From UMGS1781 sp964389545 (lineage in GTDB: Bacteria > Bacillota > Clostridia > TANB77 > CAG-508): a stretch of 11,361 nucleotides of DNA. The notes below the pieces were generated by a model. The model did no database searches and was not told where the DNA came from. It was given only the letters and a program-made list of their open reading frames with translations. The translations under genes and the position numbers were made by a program. The stretch lies in the NCBI GenBank assembly GCA_964389545.1, contig CAYMDN010000039.1, positions 1-11,361 on the forward strand, given 5' to 3'. This document shows positions 1-6,335 of this stretch, one piece after another. Every line of letters begins with the position of its first letter. The first letter of the stretch is position 1.

Positions 1-1
1 A

Positions 2-2332
2 AACGGATATAGCTTTAGCTATAGGGAGGTCAACTTTTTTCGTAGTTCAATGGATCTATTGTTTAAGGAAGTACAAGAGGGAATTGGAGCTGGAACAACA
101 ATAGTAATACTTTGCGGAACACAAGAAAATGCAAAAAGAGTAAAAGAACTATTAAGTGAAAAAATAACCAATGAAGCGCATTTGGAAAAAGTCGTAATTA
201 CTGAAGGAGAACTATCAGAGGGATTTGAATGTTATGATTTTAATTTACTGGTTATATCAGTAAGTGAACTTTTTAATGTGCAAAAGAAAAGAAGAAAATC
301 ACCAGAACAGTTTAGACAAGGCGAAACTATCATATTCTCTGAATTAAAGCAAGGGGACTATATTGTTCATAGAACAAATGGAATCGGACAATTTATTGGA
401 ATTAATACAATAAAAACAGATGGAATAACTAAAGACTATATAAAAATAAAATATAAAGATGACGGAATACTATATATACCAACAAGTAGCTTAGATAATA
501 TAAAAAAGTATATTGGCTCTGCCGACAAAGTTCCAACACTAAGTAAATTAGGTGGAAAAGAATGGGCAAAATCTAAAGCCAAAGTAAAATCTAATTTGCA
601 AGAAGTTGCTAAAGATTTAATTGAGTTATATGCACAAAGAGAGCAAGCAAAAGGTTATATGTTTTCACCAGATACAGAGTGGCAAAAAGAATTTGAAAAC
701 AAGTTCCCATATATTGAAACAGATGACCAATTAAGAAGCATTGAAGAAGTAAAACATGATATGGAAAGCGAAAAACCTATGGATAGATTACTTTGTGGAG
801 ATGTTGGATATGGGAAAACAGAAGTTGCAATGAGAGCGGCTTTTAAATCATGTATGGATCAAAAGCAAGTAGTATATCTAGTACCAACAACAATTCTTGC
901 AACACAGCAATATGAAGCTTTTAAAGAGAGAATGAAAGATTATCCAATTAATATAGAATTATTAAACAGATTTGTTAAACCTTCAAAACAAAAAGAAATT
1001 GTTAGGGGATTAAAATTAGGAGAAGTTGATATAGTAATTGGAACACATAAACTTTTAAATGATAATATAGAGTACAAAAATATTGGATTACTAATAATTG
1101 ATGAGGAGCATAGATTTGGTGTAAAACATAAAGAAAAAATAAAGAAATTAAAAAAGAATGTTGATGTATTAACAATGACAGCAACACCAATACCAAGAAC
1201 TTTGCACATGTCTGTTGTAGGTATAAGAGATATGTCATGTTTGTATGAGCCACCTCAAGATAGAAAACCTGTAAAAACATATGTACTAGAATATGATGAT
1301 GAAGTTGTTAAAGAAGCCATAACAAAGGAATTGGAAAGAGAAGGGCAAGTATTCTATTTATATAATAATGTTGAAAACATTTCAGCAAGGGCAAATAAAA
1401 TATCAGAACTAGTACCAGAATCTAAAGTAGCATATGCACATGGTAGAATGTCGGGAGAAGAAATAGAAGATATAATGATGAGCTTTATAGAGAAAAAGAT
1501 AAATGTTTTGGTATGTACGACAATATTAGAATCTGGAATAGACATACCAAATGCAAATACAATAATTGTTGAAAATGCTGATAGACTTGGATTAGCTCAA
1601 TTGTATCAAATAAGAGGAAGAGTAGGAAGAGCAGATAAACAAGCATATGCATATATTACATACAAAAGGGACAAATTAATAAATGAGGTAGCAACCAAAA
1701 GATTAAAAGCAATAAAAGAATTTACTGAATTTGGTTCTGGATTCAAAATTGCAATGAGAGACTTAGAAATTAGAGGTGCTGGAAGTTTACTAGGAGAATT
1801 ACAACATGGGCATATTGACGAAGTTGGATATGATACATACTGTAAGATTTTAGATGAAGTTATAAAAGAAAATAAAGGAATTAAAGTAGAAGAAGAACCA
1901 GATATTGTAATCGATTTAAATGTTTCAAGTTATATACCAGATTCATATATTGAAAATAATGATCAAAAAATTGAAACATACAGAAATATTGCATTATGTA
2001 GAACAGAAGAGGACATGATAAATATTAAAGCGGAAATTACAGATAGATACGGAAAAATGCCAGATGAAGTAACAAACCTAATTAATATAGCTGGAATAAG
2101 AGAAATGTGCAAAAACTTAGGAATAACAAAAGTAATGCAAAAAAGAGAAAGTGTGGTATTCTATATAGAGGAAGATAAACTAGCAATAGATGTGCCAAGA
2201 TTAATAGAGCAATATAAAAACAATATTAGATTTTCAACTGGTTTAACTCCATACATAACATATAAAATACAAGATAAACAAAATATACTTTCTGAAATTA
2301 AGGAGGTTTTGAAAGTTGACGATAACGAGTAA
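2..2332 (+). CDS. mfd: Transcription-repair coupling factor Mfd, 5'-truncated by window edge
   Basis: Mfd is a cytoplasmic dsDNA translocase that removes RNA polymerase stalled at lesions and recruits UvrA. The frame is open from base 2 with no stop, so the ATG at 50 is internal (it falls in an NFFRSSMDLL stretch) and the true start lies upstream; full-length Mfd is about 1150 aa and roughly 776 codons are present. In order: the end of the N-terminal region; a CarD-like RNA-polymerase-interacting domain around 335-515 (FSELKQGDYIVHRTNGIGQF); helicase domain 1 with Walker A GDVGYGKTE near 797-823, DEEH at 1100-1111 and TMTATPIPRT; helicase domain 2 with TTILESGIDIPNAN and QIRGRVGRA; and the C-terminal TRCF domain (about 1896-2190, SYIPDSYIENNDQKIETYRN). 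No helicase motif is missing. The last 17 nt overlap the next gene. Identification is secure. Confidence 0.97.
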   Translation, partial: NGYSFSYREVNFFRSSMDLLFKEVQEGIGAGTTIVILCGTQENAKRVKELLSEKITNEAHLEKVVITEGELSEGFECYDFNLLVISVSELFNVQKKRRKSPEQFRQGETIIFSELKQGDYIVHRTNGIGQFIGINTIKTDGITKDYIKIKYKDDGILYIPTSSLDNIKKYIGSADKVPTLSKLGGKEWAKSKAKVKSNLQEVAKDLIELYAQREQAKGYMFSPDTEWQKEFENKFPYIETDDQLRSIEEVKHDMESEKPMDRLLCGDVGYGKTEVAMRAAFKSCMDQKQVVYLVPTTILATQQYEAFKERMKDYPINIELLNRFVKPSKQKEIVRGLKLGEVDIVIGTHKLLNDNIEYKNIGLLIIDEEHRFGVKHKEKIKKLKKNVDVLTMTATPIPRTLHMSVVGIRDMSCLYEPPQDRKPVKTYVLEYDDEVVKEAITKELEREGQVFYLYNNVENISARANKISELVPESKVAYAHGRMSGEEIEDIMMSFIEKKINVLVCTTILESGIDIPNANTIIVENADRLGLAQLYQIRGRVGRADKQAYAYITYKRDKLINEVATKRLKAIKEFTEFGSGFKIAMRDLEIRGAGSLLGELQHGHIDEVGYDTYCKILDEVIKENKGIKVEEEPDIVIDLNVSSYIPDSYIENNDQKIETYRNIALCRTEEDMINIKAEITDRYGKMPDEVTNLINIAGIREMCKNLGITKVMQKRESVVFYIEEDKLAIDVPRLIEQYKNNIRFSTGLTPYITYKIQDKQNILSEIKEVLKVDDNE
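2300..2306 (+). promoter_or_regulatory. Shine-Dalgarno that fixes a TTG start
   Basis: AAGGAGG lies inside the 3' end of mfd, 9 nt before the TTG at 2316. It supports TTG as the methyltransferase start and suggests translational coupling to mfd. Confidence 0.8.
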
Positions 2333-3104
2333 AGATAATGAAACAATAAAACATATTCGAAAACTAAAAGAAAAAAAATATAGAGATGAATATGGAGAAT
2401 ATGTTATAGAAGGCATTAAATTGATAAATGAGGCTATTGAAGAAAATGTAAAAGTTAAAATGATAGTAATCTGTGATAATTGTAGTAAAATAGATAAGAT
2501 AAACCAAGCTTCAACTTATGAAGTTGCTAAATATAATTGTGTATATGTAGACGAAAAAATATTTAGTACAATTACTGAGGTTCAGAATCCACAAGGAATA
2601 TTAGCTGTAATAGAAAAGGGGGACGAATCTAAAGAGATAAACTATAAAGAAGATATAATTATAGTATTAGATAATGTCCAAGATCCAGGAAATATCGGAA
2701 CAATCTTAAGAACTTTAGATAGTGTAGGATTAACACAAGTAATTGTTTCAAAAAAGAGCGGAGACGTATATAATCCAAAAGTTGTTCGATCTACAATGGG
2801 TGCAATATTTAGAATCAATGTAATTGAAAGTGACGATTTAATTGATACTTTAAAAACAATAAAGAAACACAAATTTAAGGTAGCTGCAACAAGTTTAGAT
2901 ACAGAAAAAAGTATGTATGATTTAGAATTTAAGAAAATGGCTATAGTTGTTGGAAATGAAGCGAATGGAGTTTCAAAAGAAATACAAGACATGGCAAATG
3001 AGAAAGTAAAAATTCCAATGTTAGGAAAAACAGAGAGTCTAAACGTATCAGTAGCAACAAGTGTGATATTATACGAATATGTTAGACAAAAATTAGCTAA
3101 ATAA
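2316..3104 (+). CDS. SpoU/TrmH-family RNA 2'-O-methyltransferase
   Basis: This is a 262-aa SPOUT methyltransferase predicted to transfer a methyl group from SAM to a ribose 2'-OH in rRNA or tRNA, resembling the Firmicute YsgA/RlmB-like group; the target nucleotide cannot be read from sequence. Residues 1-90 look like the N-terminal substrate-binding domain (TSKDNETIKHIRKL, EYVIEGIKLINEA). The trefoil-knot domain follows with motif 1 NVQDPGNIGTILRT (N126, R132), motif 2 VVGNEANGVSKE (E215) and motif 3 IPMLGKTESLNVSVATS (N243, S245), so the catalytic set is complete. The TTG start is chosen because AAGGAGG sits 9 nt upstream and the protein begins at the family's usual N-terminus. The gene overlaps mfd by 17 nt, implying co-transcription. 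The family is secure; the substrate is unknown. Confidence 0.92.
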   Translation: MTITSKDNETIKHIRKLKEKKYRDEYGEYVIEGIKLINEAIEENVKVKMIVICDNCSKIDKINQASTYEVAKYNCVYVDEKIFSTITEVQNPQGILAVIEKGDESKEINYKEDIIIVLDNVQDPGNIGTILRTLDSVGLTQVIVSKKSGDVYNPKVVRSTMGAIFRINVIESDDLIDTLKTIKKHKFKVAATSLDTEKSMYDLEFKKMAIVVGNEANGVSKEIQDMANEKVKIPMLGKTESLNVSVATSVILYEYVRQKLAK

Positions 3105-3114
3105 AAGAAAAATA

Positions 3115-3150
3115 AAAAATGGGGAGAGCCAAAAGCTCGAACCCATTTTT
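3115..3150. terminator. Bidirectional intrinsic terminator
   Basis: AAAAATGGG (3115-3123) pairs with CCCATTTTT (3142-3150), with an inner GAGC/GCTC stem in the loop. On the plus strand the stem runs into TTTTTATTTTATT; on the minus strand it is followed by TTTTTTATTTTTC. It lies between convergent genes and overlaps the stop codon of the minus-strand DUF4364 gene, so it should end transcription from both sides. Confidence 0.8.
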
Positions 3151-3682
3151 ATTTTATTAATAAATCCAGCAAATCTGGATATAACATTTCTGCATTTTTC
3201 TTCCAGTTATCTACAATTTTTTGAGCCTGTTCGCGAGAACCAGCAAATGTCTTTACTTCAAAAATTATATTATTGTTTTCTATAATTTTACAAACAACTG
3301 TATACGAATTTTCACTTTGAGGAATAAACTCAGCAGTAATAGAACGTTCATTTTCAATAACATGTAAGTCTTCTTTTAAGTTATTATCAATCTGAAATCT
3401 AATAAAACCAGGTATTAAATCTTGAACCAAAGAAACTGCTTGTCTACCTTCAGGAGTTAATTCATAAACAATTTCATTATTATCCGTAATAGCTTTTAAA
3501 ATATACTTATTTTCTAACAAATCTAATAAGAATTGCTGAAAATAAAAGTAATTCATATTTTGGAAAGATAAAACTAGTTCATAAAAAGTCGTATTTTCCA
3601 AAGGTTTATTAACTTTGTTAAGCAAATATAAAATTAAAGCTTTGTTCTCAGCTAAAGTTTCGCTATCTGAAGCAAGTTTCAT
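3149..3682 (-). CDS. DUF4364 family protein, putative winged-helix regulator
   Basis: This 177-aa cytoplasmic protein matches my recollection of DUF4364, a family of small clostridial proteins. The N-terminus (SETLAENKALILYLLNKV...MNYFYFQQFLLDLLENKYI...YELTPEGRQAV) has the helix-turn-helix plus wing pattern seen in PadR/MarR-like regulators, so DNA binding is inferred. The C-terminal half alternates strand and helix (TAEFIPQSENSYTVVCKII...EVKTFAGSREQAQKIVDNW) and may bind a ligand or mediate dimerisation. A start at 3709 is possible, but the ATG at 3682 is preferred: AAGGAG lies 7 nt before it (3690-3695), and the -10 box at 3708-3713 would lie at the longer start. No membrane segment is visible. 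It is transcribed divergently from mraZ and converges on the methyltransferase gene. Its target genes are unknown. Confidence 0.85.
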   Translation of the reverse strand: MKLASDSETLAENKALILYLLNKVNKPLENTTFYELVLSFQNMNYFYFQQFLLDLLENKYILKAITDNNEIVYELTPEGRQAVSLVQDLIPGFIRFQIDNNLKEDLHVIENERSITAEFIPQSENSYTVVCKIIENNNIIFEVKTFAGSREQAQKIVDNWKKNAEMLYPDLLDLLIK

Positions 3683-3689
3683 TGTTAAT

Positions 3690-3695
3690 CTCCTT
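3690..3695 (-). promoter_or_regulatory. Shine-Dalgarno that fixes the DUF4364 start
   Basis: AAGGAG on the minus strand, 7 nt before the ATG at 3682. It rules against the longer reading that begins at 3709. Confidence 0.75.
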
Positions 3696-3707
3696 CCAAA
3701 CACCACC

Positions 3708-3736
3708 ATTATAACATAAATATATTAAAAATCCAA
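3708..3736 (-). promoter_or_regulatory. Sigma-A-type promoter of the DUF4364 gene
   Basis: On the minus strand, TTGGAT (3731-3736), a 17-bp spacer and a perfect TATAAT (3708-3713). The inferred transcription start near 3701 gives a leader of about 20 nt, just long enough to hold the ribosome binding site. Confidence 0.75.
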
Positions 3737-3821
3737 TCATGAGATGGAATTATTTAAAATACTTAAATAATTAAAAATTTAGAAATTTGTATTAAAAAAA
3801 TAAAAAAATTTTAAAAAAGTA

Positions 3822-3850
3822 TTGATTTTTTAAAATTAATGGTATAAAAT
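3822..3850 (+). promoter_or_regulatory. mraZ / dcw operon promoter
   Basis: TTGATT (3822-3827), a 17-bp spacer and TAAAAT (3845-3850); an overlapping TATAAA at 3843 would leave only 15 bp. The inferred start near 3857 coincides with the first AAGTGG repeat, so a protein bound there would sit on the initiation region. The upstream 3737-3821 stretch is low-complexity A/T with nothing else recognisable. Confidence 0.7.
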
Positions 3851-3857
3851 GACATCG

Positions 3858-3883
3858 AAGTGGAGGAAAGTGGTAAAAAGTGG
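3858..3883 (+). promoter_or_regulatory. Three tandem MraZ-type operator repeats
   Basis: AAGTGG occurs at 3858-3863, 3868-3873 and 3878-3883, an exact 10-bp period that places the copies on one face of the helix. MraZ is known to bind short GTGG/TGGG-type direct repeats with this spacing upstream of its own gene. The position, downstream of the -10 box and before the ribosome binding site, fits autorepression of the dcw operon. The repeats are seen; repression is inferred. Confidence 0.85.
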
Positions 3884-3909
3884 TAGACTAGAAAAAGAGG
3901 TGAGAAAGT

Positions 3910-4341
3910 TTGTTAATTGGTGAATATGAACATTCAATAGATACAAAAGGAAGACTTATAATGCCAGCCAAATTAAAGGAAGACATTGGAGAAAAGTTTA
4001 TAATAACAAAAGGTTTAGATGGATGTTTGTTTGTATATTCACAAAAAGAATGGCAAGCTTTTGAAGACAAATTAAGATCATTTCCACTTACCAACAAAGA
4101 TGCTAGAGCACTAATGAGATTTTTCCTAGCAGGAGCCACTGAATGCGAAATAGACAAGCAAGGCAGATTTTTAATAGCAGGAAATTTAAGAGAGTTTGCA
4201 GGACTAGAGAAAGAAGTAGTTATTATTGGAGTTCTAAACAAAATTGAAATATGGAGCAAAGATAAATGGCTAAAATATAGCGAAGAAGAAAACATGGAAG
4301 CAGACGAAATTGCTGAAAAAATGTCTAACTTAGGTATATAA
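3910..4341 (+). CDS. mraZ: MraZ, transcriptional regulator of the dcw operon
   Basis: MraZ is a 143-aa DNA-binding protein that forms ring-shaped oligomers and controls its own operon. Two SpoVT/AbrB-like repeats are visible, each with the DxxGR signature: D-T-K-G-R in the N-terminal repeat (residues 2-45, GEYEHSIDTKGRLIMPAKL) and D82-K-Q-G-R86 in the second (about 76-120). The length is exactly that usual for Firmicutes. The start is TTG, supported by AGAGGTGA at 3896-3903, 6 nt upstream, and by the conserved opening LIGEYEHSID. It is first in the cluster, preceded by three likely binding repeats and followed by an unusually long spacer before rsmH. The identification is secure. Confidence 0.97.
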   Translation: MLIGEYEHSIDTKGRLIMPAKLKEDIGEKFIITKGLDGCLFVYSQKEWQAFEDKLRSFPLTNKDARALMRFFLAGATECEIDKQGRFLIAGNLREFAGLEKEVVIIGVLNKIEIWSKDKWLKYSEEENMEADEIAEKMSNLGI

Positions 4342-4689
4342 CTTGCAAAAGTTTATATAAACACAAAAGATGAACAAGATACGAAAGAAAAAATCAAACA
4401 AAAGAAAAACACAAAAGAACCTTTGAGAACATATTTTACGAAAGAAAAAATTATTAAAGAAACAAAAGAAAAACTTTTTTAAGAAACAAAAGAATCTTCA
4501 AAAGAAAAAAATAGAAGAAACAAAAGATGTAAAAAAACAAAAGCAAAACCAAACAAAAGATTTTATATATACTAAAGTTATATATAAGTACAAAAGAATT
4601 AATTAAATACAAAAGTTGCAACAGTTGGTATATCATAGTACCAACTGTTAAATGCTATTTAATCTAAAAATTAAGGAAAATTTTATTAA
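4342..4689 (+). repeat. A-rich noncoding spacer with ten ACAAAAG copies
   Basis: The 348 nt between mraZ and rsmH hold no convincing gene. ACAAAAG occurs ten times, always on the plus strand, starting at 4363, 4398, 4411, 4462, 4486, 4520, 4537, 4553, 4590 and 4609; most copies continue with A or GA. Spacing is irregular (13-51 nt), unlike a tandem repeat or CRISPR array. A longer repeat, ACGAAAGAAAAAAT, begins near 4381 and again near 4439. From 4481 to 4560 about 70% of bases are A. Frames read as lysine-rich strings broken by stops. The region would be transcribed as part of the dcw mRNA and stay mostly unstructured until the hairpin at 4620-4649. Its function is unknown. Confidence 0.7.
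4620..4649 (+). promoter_or_regulatory. Perfect 11-bp inverted repeat upstream of rsmH
   Basis: AACAGTTGGTA (4620-4630) and TACCAACTGTT (4639-4649) are perfect complements around an 8-nt loop. No T-run follows, so it is not a standard terminator. It ends 40 nt before the rsmH ATG and could be an operator or an mRNA structure affecting stability, processing or translation. Confidence 0.6.
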
Positions 4690-5620
4690 ATGAAAGAATT
4701 TGAACATATTCCAGTAATGCTAAATGAGTGCATAGACGGATTGAATATAAAAAAAGATGGAATATATGTAGATGGAACACTTCGGAGGTGCAGGACACAG
4801 CCTAAAAATTGCAACTTGTTTATCAGGTACAGGAGAACTGATTGGAATAGATAGAGATTGCGAAGCAATAAATAAAGCACAAGAAGTATTAAAAGATTTT
4901 AGTAATATCACATATGTTCAAGATAATCATGATAATTTAATAGAAATATTACAGACTTTAGGTTTAGCGGGAGTTGATGGAATCTTACTAGATCTAGGGG
5001 TTTCGTCATACCAATTAGACGAAAAAACAAGAGGATTTAGTTATATGCAAGATGCGCTATTGGATATGAGGATGAATACATATCAAGAATTAAGTGCTAA
5101 AATTGTTGTAAATACTTATTCAGAAGAAAAATTAGCACAGATAATTTATGAATATGGTGAAGAAAAGTATTCAAGGCAAATTGCAAGAAAAATATGTGAA
5201 TATAGAAGAAATAAAGAAATTGAAACAACTTTAGAATTAGTTGATATTATAGAAAAAGTAGTACCTCGAACAAATCAGGGAGGACACCCTGCTAAAAGGA
5301 CATTCCAAGCTATACGTATAGAGGTAAATGATGAAATTAGACCATTATACAATACAGTACAAAATGCAATAGATGTATTAAATCCAAATGGGAGATTATG
5401 TATTATAACGTTTCATTCATTAGAAGATAGAGCAGTAAAACAAGCATATATAGACGCATGCGGAAAATGTACATGTCCACCAGACTTACCATATTGTGTA
5501 TGTGGAAAAAAAGAAAAAGGAAAAATAATTACTAAAAAACCTATATTACCTACAGAAGAAGAAATGAAAATAAATTCTAGAAGTAAGAGTGCAAAACTAA
5601 GGATTTTTGAAAAAATATAA
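4690..5620 (+). CDS. rsmH: 16S rRNA m4C1402 methyltransferase RsmH, one-base frameshift
   Basis: RsmH (MraW) N4-methylates C1402 in the 16S rRNA decoding centre. The family N-terminus is read from ATG 4690 (MKEFEHIPVMLNECIDGL...GIYVDGTL), preceded by AAGGA at 4673-4677. After the CTT codon at 4780-4782 this frame becomes RRCRTQ and soon stops; the expected GGAGHSLKIA continues one base later, from GGA at 4784. One extra base, apparently C4783, breaks the gene inside SAM motif I. Joining 4690-4782 to 4784-5620 gives 309 aa, the normal length. Further motifs are DGILLDLGVSSYQLD, CTCPPDLPYCVCGKK and GRLCIITFHSLEDRAVK. An internal ATG at 4772 gives a 282-aa product lacking the N-terminus, with no good Shine-Dalgarno site. 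It may be a broken gene, a sequencing or assembly indel, or, less likely, programmed frameshifting. ftsL starts 18 nt after the stop. Confidence 0.93.
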
Positions 5621-5638
5621 ACGAAGGAGGAACCAAAG

Positions 5639-6163
5639 ATGGCAAAGAGTTACAGCAGATATGAATATGAAACAAGCCCAAGAAAACTTGAGCCTTCTTA
5701 TGATGTTCCAAAGAAAAAAATAACTAAACAAAAGACAGAACGAAAAAACGAAGAAAAAAAGAAAAAATTATCTAAAAAGAAATTGAAAGAACTTAGATGG
5801 AAACAGGTTAAAACAACATGTGGAATTATAGCAATATTCGCAATCGTATTTGTAATAAGCTCAAGAAATGCAGAAATAGATGAAAATTTTGCAAAATCGA
5901 GTGAGCTTAAAAGTCAGCTAGAAGAAATAAAAAAAGAAAATGCACAGTTAGAAGTTTCAATAGAAAGTAGCTTAAATCTTACAAATATAGAACAACAAGC
6001 AAAAAGTTTATTAGGAATGCAAAAATTAACAAGTAAACAAACAGAATATATTGAATTACCAAAAACAGACTATATCGAACCAGCAGCAGAAAATGTTAAA
6101 ATAGAAGAACAAAAAGGATTTTTCGATTACATAGGAGAGTTCTTTTCTCAGTTGTTCAAATGA
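5639..6163 (+). CDS. ftsL: Cell division protein FtsL-like (septum-formation initiator type)
   Basis: This 174-aa single-pass membrane protein is predicted to join the FtsL/DivIC/FtsQ complex that activates septal peptidoglycan synthesis. Residues 1-58 are cytoplasmic and very lysine-rich (KKKLSKKKLKELRWK). One membrane segment spans about 60-75 (CGIIAIFAIVFVISS). An extracytoplasmic coiled coil follows at about 80-115 (ELKSQLEEIKKENAQLEVS), then the short region typical of this family (NLTNIEQQAKSLLGMQKL). The C-terminus ends in an aromatic, possibly amphipathic stretch (GFFDYIGEFFSQLF), making it longer than B. subtilis FtsL. AAGGAGG at 5624-5630 lies 8 nt before the ATG. FtsL sequences diverge fast, so the call rests on topology plus position directly after rsmH. 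An intrinsic terminator follows immediately, which is unusual because the PBP gene normally comes next in the same transcript. Confidence 0.85.
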   Translation: MAKSYSRYEYETSPRKLEPSYDVPKKKITKQKTERKNEEKKKKLSKKKLKELRWKQVKTTCGIIAIFAIVFVISSRNAEIDENFAKSSELKSQLEEIKKENAQLEVSIESSLNLTNIEQQAKSLLGMQKLTSKQTEYIELPKTDYIEPAAENVKIEEQKGFFDYIGEFFSQLFK

Positions 6164-6165
6164 TA

Positions 6166-6192
6166 AAAAGACCTAATTAATAGGTCTTTTTT
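6166..6192 (+). terminator. Intrinsic terminator after ftsL
   Basis: AAAAGACCTA (6166-6175) pairs perfectly with TAGGTCTTTT (6181-6190) around loop ATTAA, followed by more T. It begins three bases after the ftsL stop and separates the mraZ-rsmH-ftsL unit from the next genes. Confidence 0.9.
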
Positions 6193-6210
6193 ATTGTATT
6201 GAAATTATAA

Positions 6211-6239
6211 TTGATATTTTACATAAAAGGTGGTATAAT
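6211..6239 (+). promoter_or_regulatory. Strong sigma-A-type promoter of the transglutaminase-like cassette
   Basis: TTGATA (6211-6216), a 17-bp spacer and a perfect TATAAT (6234-6239). The inferred start near 6246 gives a leader of about 90 nt before the ATG at 6336; I see no clear riboswitch or attenuator in it. Confidence 0.85.
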
Positions 6240-6335
6240 GTTCAATGTTTTGCGTTTTATAAGCAATACAAAATATGATTGATTTAGAACAACAAAATTA
6301 GCGTTAATCAGATTAGAAGATATAGAGGGGAAATA

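Noticed and set aside
2642..2992. 116-codon open frame antisense to the RNA methyltransferase
   Set aside because: Full overlap with a gene whose catalytic motifs are intact; no independent start signals.
3683..3709. Longer start for the DUF4364 gene at 3709
   Set aside because: It would begin within the -10 box of the gene's own promoter, and the ATG at 3682 has a well-spaced AAGGAG.
3888..4295. 135-codon open frame antisense to mraZ
   Set aside because: It is the mirror of a clear mraZ gene, has no ribosome binding site or recognisable domain, and its composition is that of the opposite strand of AT-rich coding DNA.
4342..4482. In-frame extension of mraZ: about 46 further codons after its TAA, rich in Thr-Lys-Glu
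   Set aside because: MraZ already has its usual 143 residues, and the extension is low-complexity lysine-rich sequence expected from A-rich DNA; the ACAAAAG copies also occur in all three frames.
4363..4615. ACAAAAG array as a CRISPR or tandem repeat
   Set aside because: The unit is only 7 nt and the spacing is irregular (13-51 nt); there are no uniform spacers and no cas genes.
4620..4660. Hairpin before rsmH as an intrinsic terminator
   Set aside because: The downstream arm is followed by AAATGC rather than a T-run, and rsmH lies directly downstream in the same unit.
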